64,000 bases of DNA from Megaleporinus macrocephalus (Eukaryota; Chordata; Actinopteri; Characiformes; Anostomidae). The notes beneath the pieces are model-generated. The model saw nothing but the letters and a program-made list of their open reading frames with translations, searched no databases and was not told where the DNA came from. A program made the position numbers and the translations under genes. Position 1 is the first letter of the stretch, and each line of letters begins with the position of its first letter. Shown here piece after piece: positions 1 to 13,548 of this stretch. Where the stretch lies: assembly GCA_021613375.1 (NCBI GenBank), contig CM038711.1, positions 15,090,576 through 15,154,575 of the forward strand. Direction: 5' to 3'.

Positions 1-2881
1 GTTCTGTTGATCGTTTTATTTGATTGTAGGTGGTTAGATTAAGTAGTTTAATGATTAAATTAAAAGTTTGGCCATGTTTTTCACTCATTAGCAGCCCAAA
101 GGTGTTGCGTCTGGTGCTTCTTCATGTATGAAGGCAATGCCTAAACCACCTAGCTTCTCCCATCTCTATAGAAATCTAACCCGGAGCTAATCGTTCATTA
201 ACATTACAGATAACCTTTGATAAAAAGGCATTACCCCACCTCCCTATGTCAAATTAGAGTAGTTCTTAAGACATTGGACAGCGGCGTCTTCCCCTTTCAT
301 GTGGTTTGAAGCTCAGATCTTTGGAGCTCATGTTAATTCTGGTCATGTTTAGCTGTGGTGAATTCAGAGTGACTCCTCACTCAGCCACAAGATTACCATC
401 CTGAGTGTGCTTATAGTGGCACTAGAATGACAGCTCATTAAATTCAGAGATCCATCTGCTATGCAAATGCCTCCAAATGAGCAGCCGCAAGCATGGCCTC
501 CTAATTGAACGTACACAACTCCATAGCAACATGGTGTCCAAGGAGTCCACTTCAGCTTTTACTTGACTTGATTGTGGATCAGCTGTAATGGTTAGCTAAT
601 GAGTGTCCAAAGATCGTTGCAACTACTTGTACAAGCCGTCGCTCCACTGGGCCCTGGGCGTCAGTCCGGAGTAAGGACAATGATGTTCCCCATCAGGAGT
701 GCCCCCCTGTAACCTCGGTGTCCCCCTTATTAACTTACTGATGTTCTTGGATGTAATATCAATAGTGCCCCTTAGTTGTGGGTTAGCACATTACTCCGGT
801 TGTGCAGATTTCCATTTTAGCAGTCACGTGTGTAACAACACGTTTACACAGGAGTGTCAGATGCTTGTACTATCTCTCTCATCACTCTTGCTTAAGCCGG
901 TGCTGTCTGCCCTGGGCGTGTCAATTTTTGTTATATCTCCTGTTTCTTTCTTTCTTTTTTCATGTTTTTTTTTAAATAAGACGGTACACAGCATAATGAT
1001 GGTTCTTGCCAGGCACCCTGCTGCTAACTTCATAGTTAGAGTCATAATTTGTGATTTTGTGTTTGAAAGAAGGAGGCCAGTTTAATATGCTTTCATCTTC
1101 TGAAATAGGCCTTTTTGCTAAATATTGCCAGGAATTGTGGGATGAATTTGTCCCAGCTTAAAAGAACTAGCCACATTGGTGAAAAGGCGCGATCAGATCA
1201 GGAGCACTTTGCAAACAATATCATACTCTGTTTAATAGGACTTTAACAGACGCTGGTTATTTCGCTCCATTGCTTTCAACTAAGTTCATATTTTTTGCTT
1301 TGATCGTCTCAGCACTCAATATTTCGGCGTGAACTTTTATCGTTTAACTTCTGATGAGTTTTATTTTTCCTTATTATGCCCTGAGTTTCAAAGGGGTCTC
1401 TGGGCTAAAGGCAAAAGCTCATTGATCATGTTCATCGTCACCATTTTAGACTTTTCCCGTGAACCTGATCGTACCGCCATATGGAAAACAGGCCAACGCT
1501 CATGGTAGCAAATGCCAAGGTCAACATTGGCGGAAGCAGCGGTAGCACAATAGACCCCTGTGTATCCTACCAGTGAATCATACCAGGTCAGACAGGTTGG
1601 GCCACTCCGTTTTTTTTTTTTTTTGTGGGAGGATCTTCGAGTGGATCTACACACTTGCAAAACAGGCCGTATTCGGTGAGCTGAGACTGCCGGGCAGATC
1701 AGGACATGCTCATAGTCTGTCAGAGTATCTAAAGTCTGAATCCATTCCCAAGGTCGTTTTGCAGCCATTACATTTCGGCGTGCAGATCGAACCTGTATTG
1801 TATAATGTCACAATACTTTGAGGATAGAATTAAGATAGGAGAGGATAATGTTGCAGCATCCTCTGCTGGAATGACTTTGCTTTTCTTAAGAGTGGAGGGA
1901 GAGAGAATTTGTGCTTGCTCTGTTAATCTCTGAGGCTTGGGAGTATAGCTCCACAGCAATCAAAGGCCCAGAGTCGGGATTGAGATGTCCGTTTCGGGCT
2001 TAGCCGAACCCTCATAGATTTCACAGAGCATGAGAGAACGGTCCCAGTGACAGTTTTCCTGATCCCCTCAGAGAAATCCAACCCCAGACTGCAAAACAGC
2101 ATTAGAGCTGGTAAAGTGGGGGCCAAGTCATCGCCTGCAACTTGTTGGACTGCTATACCCAAACCGAGGGTTTGCTTCTGATGACCCGCATATCTTTTGA
2201 CAGACGATAATTCAAAACCTCAGAACCTCTTCTGAGGTTTCTATTTGTTGTTGCTTTAAATCAATATTGTGTTTTCATTTAATAAAAGATCAGAAAATCA
2301 TTTATTGTACCCCTTATAGGAGGCATTGCGGAAATAACTCTCTGACACCTGGAACTGTTGCACAGTCAGTGCACACAAGCACATGACAGACAGGTTGTAA
2401 CTTGTTCGGTTCGATGTTGCTGTAGATTGTCCTTGGGGGAACTGCGGCTTCCTTTGAAATTGTTCTTTTCAATAGGTCTTCCATTTTCAGCCTGCAGGAA
2501 CAGAACAGTTGCTGCCTACATCTCCAGCCTACGTGAACAGGCTTGAATATTGATCGTTGAAGGATGTTTCCCCTCAGTTGGATGTATTCTTTAGTATTTT
2601 CTGCCTTTAATTTTCTTCTGCTTAAGAAATTGCGCTTGAGGGCGATTTTGGGTTTGGCTGAATTTTGGGAAATTGCTTACTTCTTGGAGTCAGTGGTCAC
2701 TTCTCAGGAAATCATGGTCTAGATCTTGGCGGCTGCCTGACCACGGCCCCCTTTTTTTTGATTATCCATCCCAGTACCATTATCCCTGGTGATCACTCTG
2801 GATGTTAGAGTGGTCAAAAATAGCTTTTGTGCTGCTGAGGCCACTGTATTATCTTACTTGCCAGTGGGTAAGCAGGCAACA

Positions 2882-2932
2882 GGGGGGGGTGGGGTGGGGT
2901 GTGTGTGTGTGTGTGTGTTTCGGGGGGGGGGG
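2882..2932 (+). repeat. G-run and (GT)n tract
   Basis: Runs of 8, 4 and 4 G are followed by about ten GT units and a final run of about 11 G. The pattern of G-runs with short spacers fits the general form of a G-quadruplex on the + strand. Confidence 0.9.
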
Positions 2933-4139
2933 ATTTAAGAGCCAACAGGCCAGGTTGCCCTTTAAAATGTCTGTTTTTTTTTTTTTTGCTGTTGACAGAG
3001 AGAAGCATGTATAGAGGTTTAATGGGGCCATTGATCCAGCCTAGATGGAGGCCACGCCCAGTGGGTGGCTGGCTGGCTGAGAGGGGAGACAGGTGTTTGT
3101 TCGATAGCTGTCCCACTTCACTGACCTTAAAGCTTTTAATCAGCTCTGCCAGGGAGCTTGTCAATCCTGTCAAACCATGAACAGTGCAGAGCCAGCCTGC
3201 AAAGAGAGAGACAAAGTATGTATAAGGTATTGCAGACTAGGTACCCATCGTCCTAGGAAAAACACAGGGCTCACTGGGTGGACAGTATAGGTTAGCCAAT
3301 TCTATACTCTATATCAAGAATTTTTAATTCAAATTCAGTGCGGTCCAGTTAGAGGACCTTTCCTCAGGCTAAGGTCTGGACTGTCATCATTTCTAACTTG
3401 TGTTATGATTCAGTGCCATATCCCTAGATCCTGTGAAGTAGCCTAGTATCAGCATCTTATGCCATCAGCAACTGAACATCAGACAAACTTATTACAAATA
3501 CCGTTCAGTATATTTCAGTACATTTTTTAACTGCTAAATTGAATGAATTATTTATAAAGCTCCAAATAAATGTTTTTCCTCATTTCAAGTAAAAACAATG
3601 TGAAAAACAGAAAAAAGTGCATCTTAAAGTGTTTATTTATTAAGAAAGTAAATAAAACATGCATCTTCTTGTTAACTCAGCTTTACAAATTGACAGGTTT
3701 TACATAACGATATTCTCCAAAACTAGACGAGCAAGTCCATTCTATAACCATTCCTGGTTAAACAGTCAGATTTCACTGTTTCTGTTTTTAGAGCACGTTA
3801 TTCTTTCTGACTCGCTTTAGTCTCGCTTCGTACCTCGCCTGCGTGCGTGCGCCACACACTCCAATGTGCACAGATCTGATTGGCTGACGTGCACCTTCGG
3901 TGATCTTACAGCGCACGTGGTTGGTCTGTGAGTTCACTGCGCTGTCAAGCCGTAAAGACAAGAAAAGCTCCGCCGCTTAAAATAAACACAGTCAAAATTA
4001 AATGATTCTCAATAGTTGATCGGTTTGGGTCCGCTTTGGACAATGTCTGGGTCCGGATCCAGACCGCGGTCTGTCTATTAGTGACCGCTGCTCTATATGG
4101 TGCCATGTCCATAGAGCAATGCCATAGAAGAACCACTTC

Positions 4140-4275
4140 TGGGTCCCTAAAAACGCTGTTAAAAGATTGTTTTAATGTTTGAAGAACCTCTACATAATGT
4201 AAGAGTAAAAAGGTTTTTTCCTAGAAAGCCCAAGCCAATAACTGTGTAGGAACCTTTACTTTTAAGAGTGTGCTG
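4140..4275. mobile_element. short dispersed teleost repeat (AAAGGTTC-type ends)
   Basis: The segment runs from a GAAGAACC-containing part to GGAACCTTTACTTTTAAGAGTGT. That terminal pattern resembles widespread small DNA elements in fish genomes. A related fragment with GGTTCT and GAACCTTT is at about 39650-39715. The boundaries are approximate. Confidence 0.35.
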
Positions 4276-6779
4276 CTTTTTGTAAAGACAGAGGGGGAAC
4301 AAGAAACTGCAATATAGCATTTAAACCTGTTCCTTTCACTTGCTAGATCTGTCACTTCACTCTTCAGTTAATGTAAGTCCCAGAACACAGAGATTAATCT
4401 TTGCTTAAAGATGTAAAGTTTTTCAGTCATTGTGAAATGTTTATCTTTACCGTGTTCACATTCCTTATGACCCCTGTGCTAGTGGATGGTCCCAGCATTC
4501 GAAGTGGCCTTCACCGCTTTCGGGGTGGAGAGGGTGTGGGTAAATGGTTGTCCTCAGTGAGCGACAGTAATTTCAATCCGAGCTAATAGAGCTGTTGAGT
4601 CTCCCTGTGACTCCTTTTTCCCCTCTCGCTTGCTGCTCTCTGATCAATAGTAATACACTATCATGATTTGTCAGCCGCACTTATTTATATATTTAGGTTC
4701 TCCCTTTCTCATCAAAGGCTGTGAGTCAAAAAGCATTCTATTCTTACAGGATCATTTCGGCAGAGAGGAGCGTCCGGGCCAGATCCGGCAGATAGTTAGC
4801 ATTCACTCTTGCGAGCCGGCCAGATTGACGCGCTGTGAAGTTTAACTACAGAATATGTTTGAAACCAGGGGCTAATTACAGTGCAGCCTTGATGGCCGTT
4901 AATGGCGAAGCCCGTTAGCCCAGCAGTCAAAGTACAACGTGACTGCTGAGAAATTGCCTTGAACTCCACAATTATCCGCAGACATGGTTCACTCTTTCAA
5001 CTCGGCTCCCGGGCCCTTATCGGAGCTGGCTCTTCTCAGGTTTTTTTTTTTCTTTTTTCGTTTCGTTTTCTTCTTTTTTTCCGCCTTTCATTTCCTCTTT
5101 TCTCTCCTTCTGTACCTCGAGTTTAAAAGGATCATAAAACGTGTAGTCTTTAGTCGAGGTCATTCATTCGTCATAACAAGCCACTTCTGCTTCCTAAGTG
5201 GTCTCTGGACAGGAAGAGCTTCTAAGAGACTGCTATATTTTAGATTTTCAACGCTGTTGCGTAATCACACAAGTCCATTTCCCCCATCTTTACACCAGCG
5301 TCCCCTTGTCCTCAGCCCACCCACCGGGTCACTTCAACACATGTAGAGCAATTACCTCGGGGCCAACTGCAAGATGGAGTGTTCAGGAACTCCTGATGAC
5401 TACTTACTCTTTTTTCCAGACCCGGTTTGGCCAGAACCTGAGCTCAGATGTTCCTTTACCTGGTTCCTGGACATGAATCCAAAGTCTTGAATTCTTTAAT
5501 GTCAGCATCTGACTATGTGACTCAAGAGTTGTTATAACGAACAGTACCTGAAGCCGGCTTTCATGTTTTTCATAACCCTTATTCCAGGGTTGTTTCAAGT
5601 GGTTCTACTTTTGACTTCATCTCAGTTAGTTAAAAGGCCTATTGCTCACAACTGTTTTCTTTCACTCCAAGTTTATGGAGTGACGCAGATTGGCTTTTAT
5701 ATATAGCCTAGAGATGTAAGATGCATGATGCATTGTTCTGAAGGGGGTGATTGACTGGCATTGCTTGTGAAAAAGAATACTGATTATAATATACCCAAAA
5801 TATTTTGCAAGCCATTTCCATTATAGTTTCAGTTGTGAGTGTTTCACTGTGCACATGGTTCCTTCTGTCACTTTTTGTCACAGACAGGTGGAGTACAATT
5901 TTATATTTTATGACACATTAAATTATTTCCTAAGGACTCATTATCCGTTCTGGCTTTATGATCAGACATTGCGGCTGCTGTTACGTAGTTAGCTCTATAT
6001 CAGCAGATGTCTGCGTAACAACATTATCAGCACTGGGCGGACATTTCGATATTTTACTGATACTTCATGGCATATTTCTTGTACTTTGGAATAGCAGAAT
6101 GTTTCCACTAGAATGTAGATCTGGTGGCACGTTCCACGGTTTGTGCTGTGATATCTTTATGTATCTGCTACGGTATGTACGTGTAAGTACTAGATACTAG
6201 CATCATTCAACAATTGCCTTTCGAATGCACTATGTATGTGTGTAATTATTCCTTTTGCTGTCTCCACTCAGATGCCATCTCATTAGCCATGATGGCTCTT
6301 TTCCTCATGCTCATGAATTTTTTGGTTCGAATGATGAAAAACGTCAGCTGCATATCGCACTGCACCGCAGACTGTGCTGCTGGTTGGCGTGGAGAGTTAT
6401 TGACAGAAGGACATGCATTAAGACTGATGGAGTGTCGTTTGTATTGAGTTTCCTCCAGCCTTTGAAGTGTGACCTGCAATAACAGTCTGCAGGGCCGGGT
6501 AAGATGAGCCGCCAGCCGGCTGGGACGTCTCTTTGATTCCATCTGAAGTCACGTTGGAGCGTTTATGTAATTATTTGAGAAAGAGAAAGAAATTGGATCT
6601 GGACTACCGACGTTTGACGCATTTTTAAAACTTGGTTTGCATTGACTACGAAATGAATGGACAATGCAAGAAGTGAGCACAGCCCTTATTCTCTGTGAGT
6701 TTATGTACAAGTGGGTGGATGGATGTGGGTGTGGAGAGAGAAGGGCTGGAGTCAGGAGGCTTACTGTAGGGTATGTGGG

Positions 6780-6895
6780 CGCCTGTGCGTGTGTACATGC
6801 GTATGGGAAAGAGTGGAGTTGGAGTGAGGGGCTCACTGTGGTGTGGTGTGTGTTTGTGTGAGTGTGTGAGTGTGTGTGTGTAGTGTGTGTGGTTA
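6780..6895. repeat. imperfect GT-rich tract
   Basis: Interrupted GTGTGT and GAGTGTGTG runs make a low-complexity GT-rich stretch. It explains the small Cys/Val-rich reading frames here. Confidence 0.75.
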
Positions 6896-7155
6896 AGTGG
6901 AGAGGAGGGGGAACTGAAGCCTTTGTACCCAGCTGGGTAGCATATGCATTAGTGAGTGAACGTGTATCCGAGCCTGCGGTAAGCATTCCGATGGTTGTGT
7001 GTAGAACATGGAACGCTCCCCAAATCCCACTGGAAAGATCCATTGCGGTCACAGTGAAGGAAATGGTACGGCTCGATAGTCTCACTCGCAGCTCTGCCTA
7101 GAAATGTACTCATTTCTCTCTGTCGCTCACTCTTTCTCTCTTTAATGCTGGGGAA

Positions 7156-7257
7156 TACAGTTGTGTGCAAAAGCTCGGGTGCCTCTGGTCAAATTACAGT
7201 TTCTAATAAAAACATATCATTTAACTGGAGGTGTTCAAACTGTTGCATACGACTGTA
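7156..7257. mobile_element. small inverted-repeat element with TA flanks (MITE)
   Basis: The left end TACAGTTGTGTGCAA and the right end TTGCATACGACTGTA are inverted copies with two mismatches. Both sides are flanked by TA, the target site used by Tc1/mariner transposons. At 102 bp it has no coding capacity. Related copies are at 38567-38721 and 48249-48528. Confidence 0.65.
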
Positions 7258-8804
7258 CGTCAACTCTGTTGGTAGGCTAGTGTTACTTGATTTTCATCAC
7301 TGAGAACATTCTATTCCATAAATTAAAGGGGAGCTGTCATGCTTTTCTGGTTTTTCCTTTTACATTTCGTGCCTTACTTAACTTTGTATGTATGTAAACG
7401 TTTTGCAACGTTACAAAGCTCAAAGTACACACCTGAGGGAGAACAGAGGCCACTTTTCTCAGGTTGTTGGAATTTCAGCCCTTTTCTCTGTTACAAGGTG
7501 ACATCATCAGGCCTGTGTGAAATTGTGTATCAGAAAGGTTTTATTCCTCAGATTTTTGTTATTGTGCTACTGTGCCTTTAAGACTGATATATGTAAATGA
7601 CCTCTGGCTGCCTGGTATTTTGCCTCACTCAGAAAGCAACACTCCTTATAGCTTTAGCATTAATTAACAGGGCTAAACTACTGAAGGTTAAATAGACTGT
7701 TATATGTAAACAACGATACATTTTCTGATTGGTCTGTATTGTGCCTCATTCATTCGAAGCAGTTCTGGCTGTTACATTCCTTATAACTAGAGTGAATAGG
7801 TTGGCTGGCACTGCTGTGGGTTGAAGTATGTAGACAGATGTATGTATATGTGTTGTTTAATTGTGACATAAAATAAACATTGAATTCAGTATAGACTATT
7901 TTTGCAGCTTTGTTTTTTTTATATATATGGACTATATAGGCTCGGCATGAATGGTTTGGGAAGATAGTATTTACATAAGCCTGCTACATTAAAAAGATTT
8001 CAGTTTTCAGTGATACACACTAAACATTATACATTTTCTTTGGTCTAATTTTAAGGGAAAAGCAAAAAAACATACCATTTACTCAATACTCTGAATGGGT
8101 ATTAACAGTATGTCTTTGCACCCTCTATCTCTCTCCATTGCTATCTGTCTCTCTCTCTCTTAGAGTGTTCAGTACGTACGTGATGCATTCAACAAGAGAG
8201 CTTGCATGTGCATCCCAAGGAGCATCACGAGTTTGCCATGTTTTCTCAGATTGTAATTGAAGTGCCCTCTGTAGTGCTAATAGGTGTGAATAACTTTGCC
8301 AGCACCCTCCATCCTTCTGTCTGAAAGCACCTTAAGTGGCTTCAACCCCTTGATTTTATGCAGCCTCTACCATCCTAACTAAAATTCAAGATAGCGGAAC
8401 ATCCTAGAGTGCAAGCCGTCTGAGCAATTGCAGAATTATGTGTATGGGTAAGTAGTCGGCGGGCGTCATTTTTCTTCTTCAAAGCGTACCATTTCTCTTC
8501 CACTTCATTTTGAATTAACGTGCAGTGGCTGAATGCTCCATATGTGTGCTCGTACTTCAGGCTTAGTCTAGTGTCGATTTTACTGCAGCTCTCCATCTCA
8601 CATGGCTTGTGTCTTGTGGCTGCGCTAATACTGCATAGTAAATACACAATCCAGGGTTTCATAGTCTTGGCATATGACTGCCCCACTCCAGCAGACCTAA
8701 TTCAACTCATCTGCTCATTAACAAAGCTTTTTCCCGAAGTTAAACCGATAACGGGGGTTAGGGTTAGATGGTATAGGAAAATACCATGGAGGACTATTAA
8801 CATA

Positions 8805-9740
8805 ACGAGGGGTGCACCGATACAAAACTTCTTACTCTGATAGTGGATAAAATACAGAAACAACAGAAAATGTCGTGACCCATGTATGTCTTCCTTTTAG
8901 GGGGCTAAAATATGTGTTTATTAACAGCTTAGTTGTTTAAGGGAGGAAAAAAGATAATTGGTGTAAGTATCAGCAAGTACTCAGGGTTTCAGTACCAGTA
9001 TCAGTATCGGACAAGAAAAAAAGGCTATCGAGCCAGCCCTCAACAGAGTGCCTGAACATATTTCTGTTGTAATGACTGCTAACAAAGGCTGCAGTGATTA
9101 ACCAAACAGTCGATTAACCAAAGAATAGTTAATTGATTAATCAATCATAGGACCAATCAGTGGCTGTAGCCCTAATAACAGTATGACAGTATCACAGGTA
9201 TAAGGGAGTTTGCAGAAAACTCATCAGAGCAGAGGGCATGATGGATTTTATTGGTTGATTAATCAAATCATAATTAATAAAATAATCAATTGTAGACATG
9301 ATCATTAGTGCATCCCCAGTATCAGAACAGTCTTTCAAATTCCAGGGAAATTACATTTAAAAAGTCACAGCAGAAGGCATAATGTTTTGATTAGTCGATT
9401 AGTCGAATGACAGTCTGTAGATTTATTGATTTATGGAAATGATCATTAGTTGTGGCTCTCATAGCAGAACAATCTCCCAGTTTTTGGCAACACATCAGTG
9501 CAAAACCAGGGTCAGATTAGTTGTGTCTTCCAATAACAGTCGGTAGATTAATTGATCATAGAAATAATCATTACTTTTAGCCCTAATGATGGAGCATTCT
9601 CACAGATTTCAGGGAGTTATTACAGCAGGTCATTGTGGATCAATGAATGGATTTAATCAAAAACTAATCGCCAGGATTACTCATCAAAATAACCAGTAGT
9701 TGGCAGCCCTAACAGCAGAACAGCCTCCAGGTTTCAGGGA
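8805..9740. repeat. degenerate tandem repeat, about 124-144 bp period, built from hAT-like sequence
   Basis: A landmark of the type AGCCCTAA.AGCAGAACA.TCTC recurs in diverged form near 9166, 9306, 9450, 9574 and 9698. It is each time preceded by GATTAATC/AATAATCATTAG-like sequence. At 8811 the block begins with AGGGGTGCACCGATAC, a common end of fish hAT elements. Another isolated unit is near 56930-56985. The alignment is by eye. Confidence 0.55.
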
Positions 9741-11812
9741 ACTGGCAGAGTGTGATCTGTCTTAATGAAGGCTCGCTGTATCTAGCGAAACCCGCAGAAG
9801 ATAAACAGTGTAGTAGCAGAATTGGTAGTTCTCGCATGCCTTCCTGTGAGAGTCTCCGGTGTGTGCTTTTTCAGGTCACATGCTGAGCGCATGTGTTAAT
9901 TGCGCACAGACAGGATTCTCGTCCCGCTGGCCGCTCCAGATGTTGTGTGAATTCCCACTCGGACAACATTAATAAATCCGCCGCAGCGAGTCGCATGCTT
10001 CGTCACTGTGGGCCACGAGGCACACCAACGCCCACCCCTGAAACACAGCGGACCAGCACACTGCTTTTTCCACAACAATTAGCAATGCTCTTTGATGTAA
10101 TCTACTGAATTTTCTTTTTTTTTTCTTTTCTCATCCCACCGCTCGTCTTTAAAATTGCATGTCTTGCTTGACCAAGCTCTCCTGAGAGGTCTTTGGAGTC
10201 CTCTTCCATCAGAAAAAGACACTGCAGGGAATTTTGAAGATCTTCGAAGCACCTTGTATCAAATATTGATTTTTTTCCACCTCTTTTCTTTTTTCTTTTT
10301 TTTTGTTTAATTAGCCCTGCCTTTAATGCGCCCCGCTGTTACTGGATTGCAGGTGCGTAGAGGAGTGGAGGTGAACGCATCAGGTGGTCTGTAGAGTAGG
10401 AGTTGAAGGTTGGAGGGAAAAGTCCATCTAAATGTCAGAAAAGAATGTTTTGTTGTGTTCTGCTCTCTCTTAAAGGTCATTTAACGTCCACCTCAATGTC
10501 AATGTTAATGCAGTTTGGGGGAGATGGAGGGGGGCTGCCCTGCCCCAAATGAGCACTATTGATTTTGGACAAAGTTTAGACCAAATGGCAAAGTTTGACC
10601 ATCTGTTGTGTTGTTGCTGTCCTCATAGGACTTACTGATCCATTATTACTGACCACACAAAATTTTACATTCACTAAGTAATGAATTGAACAGAAACAAG
10701 GGCATTTTGAAAGGTTGGATGTTAAATGCTTAACAACTTTAACCCCCTTTAGGAACCAGGGGTCACAACATAGCCATTAGAAATGACTTGTAAACTAAGT
10801 CAGAATTTTTGTATGTATTATTTTAATAGTAAATACTAAATAGTAAATCTGAAAAAAAATGTATTGTTAATACAGGATCTTACGTTAATCTGTTCAGCAT
10901 TTCACATCAGACCATTTGGCTTGCTTCTGTGTGGTTTAACTTTGCAGACATTTGGAAAAATTGGTGTAATTCCCCTGCAGACTGGCTTAGCGTACTATAT
11001 AATAATAATCATATATACAAAAAAACATTAAAACAACATTGCAAACTTAAAGTAGTAACTTGATTTCTAAGGGTTAAGGAGATATTACATGTTTATTTAT
11101 TCTCATAACAAAGCTCAGTGTTTTTTTTTATTAGGACTGATCCAGTCGCCAGAATCTATTCTAGCATTTAAACACTTGGATTCACCTATTTAAACAATTT
11201 CCTTATCAGTAGCTAGTCCACATTTTCCCATGTGAATGTCGTTTTGCATTACAAATTCTCCAGGCTTTATCTGGAATTCTGGCTGCAGGAGCAGATGGGC
11301 GCCAAGGCCGGATTTACATGGCCGTCCCTGTTCTATCCCCCCTTTTTTACTGGTCTTTCCATGCTTTTCAGTGCTGGCTTTGCTGTGCTGCAGTGTACTG
11401 AGGCCTCCGCCTCTGCAGCGGACCATCCGAACCTCTCCTCTCCCCACACGCACGCACGCACACACACGCCACATGTATTGAATTATGGGTTTTTTTGCTG
11501 TAGCTCATAGCGTTCCAAAACATTCACACCGTATTATCGTGTTTGAGTTGCCGAGCCCACGATGTTCTCTGACACTGGAGCTGCAGAGCACGCCGAGCCA
11601 AGCCTAATGAGTTCCTTACATTTGCAGTAGTTGTACATAAGTGCTATTTTCGGAGCTATTGTAAACAGGCTCAGAGCTGTGGTTTATAATGTTCTCGTAT
11701 TATTCTGAGTGTGATGGAGCAGTATTTATGAAGGGTGTATTCCTCTAATGTGTTTTGCTGCAATGCTGTAATCTTCTCAGCAAAGGAACCCCCTATTGAC
11801 CGTCTAGATCCC

Positions 11813-11910
11813 GCTCTCTCTCTCTCTCTCCCTCTCTAGTGTCTCTCTTTCTCTACGCATTACACTCTCTGCATTTCTCCTTCTGTTTCTCTCTTCCTTA
11901 TTTTCTACTT

Positions 11911-11969
<59 letters not shown>

Positions 11970-12011
11970 CCTCTGTCTGCCTTCTACTTTCTTCTCTCTC
12001 TCTCTCTCTCG

Positions 12012-12045
<34 letters not shown>

Positions 12046-12047
12046 GT
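11813..12047. repeat. compound microsatellite: (CT)n, (TATC)n, (CT)n
   Basis: A CT run (11813-11838) is followed by about 14 TATC units (11912-11969) and then by CT runs with a few G interruptions (11992-12047). It should be highly length-polymorphic. Confidence 0.95.
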
Positions 12048-13404
12048 CTTTTCCACACCCTTCCCCATGAATCTTCTCTGCACTCTCCCCCTCCTGTTCC
12101 TCTCCTGGGGACAGTGGTCGTCCCGGGCCAGTAATCCATTACTTAAGGCCCCTCAGTAATGGCCCTGCCCCGTGTTTATTTATTGATTAGTTATTTTGTG
12201 CATTAAGATATCTAACAGCTGTTATAGATTTGGCGCTAGAGGACATGGCTGTATTATTGAAAAATGAACAGCTTTCATTGACACGTGCTTGCGGGTGTGT
12301 TTTGGTGGAAGGGTGTGTGATTGGAGAGCTAATGCACCAGCTCTACATCTTTTCCAGCTTTTATATTACGTTATTTTATTTTCCGCAGATGCTTGGGGTG
12401 CTTATTGCTTCTTTCTTAAAGTGACCAGTTGGAAAGTAGTTGTGACTTTGAGTCCAAGGCAGAGGTGGGTGTGATTGGAAAAAAATTGCTGGAGTTTTCC
12501 AATGTACGGAATATTATTACAATATTTCATTGTGATTGTGAGAATTTCTGAGAAACATCGTAGAGTATAATATTTAAAGAACCGCCAATGACTGCATGTT
12601 TCATTACAAAGAGAGCATAAGTACATGTGTTTTTGGATTCACTACTTTGTACTTTGTAAAAGTCATTCTATTCATAGTTTTAAACTTGGCAACACTGGGA
12701 TTTGTTTTGGTCTGTTGAGCTTGGGGATGCTGGAAGGTGTTTTAAGTAAGTGGTGCTAAAATTTTATTATTATTATTTTGCCAAAAATGCCATACAGTGC
12801 TAGAATGAAGCAAGATATGACAGTATATACACCTAACACATCCAACACATCTTCACTCTGCTCCCTCATTCTGGATGAACTATGCAAATTGGCTGAGCTG
12901 CGACCAATCAGATGTTAATATGTGACATAATAACAGATTTGTCATGTGCACAGCCACACGGTGAGATATAACACTTAACTACACACTTAGCGGGAGAGAA
13001 AAGAAAAAACGCAATGTTAGTCTGCTTTGGGACTGCACTTTAACACTGCGTAGATTTTCTCTTCTTGCACCTAAAGCTGCTTGTGTTTTAGCAACACGCT
13101 CCCAAGTGATGTGCCAGCTGTTTCCGTTCACTGTAAGAAAATTACACGTTCACCTTCACAGAACACCACAACGACAGATTTTGAAAATATAAAAATACTC
13201 ATTGGCAACAATCTTAATAAAAACTTGTTGTAATATCAAGTTTTAGGGCTTTTTGAGGGCTACTATGCATGTTTCTTCTGTACATCTAAAGATAGAGGTG
13301 GAAAAAAGGAAAGAAGAAACAAAACAAAATAAAACTACATGCTTCCAATTAAGAATTGACACTGTATTTGTTGTGAGCTAATCAAAGCTGTGTACTGATG
13401 TATG

Positions 13405-13453
13405 TGTGCATATGTGTGTCTGTGTATGTGTGTGGATATGATATACCATTGGT

Positions 13454-13508
<55 letters not shown>

Positions 13509-13548
13509 AATGTTATATCATATCCACACATACACACACACACATATA
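13405..13548. repeat. AT microsatellite inside an inverted repeat
   Basis: About 23 AT units lie at the centre (13461-13506). The flanks are inverted copies: GGATATGATATACCATTGG on the left and its near-exact complement on the right (one difference in the core), extended by TG-rich and CA-rich arms. The whole can fold into a cruciform or RNA hairpin. Confidence 0.85.

Noticed and set aside
8754..8768. GGGGGTTAGGGTTAG, telomere-like
   Set aside because: Only about two units; not an interstitial telomere array.
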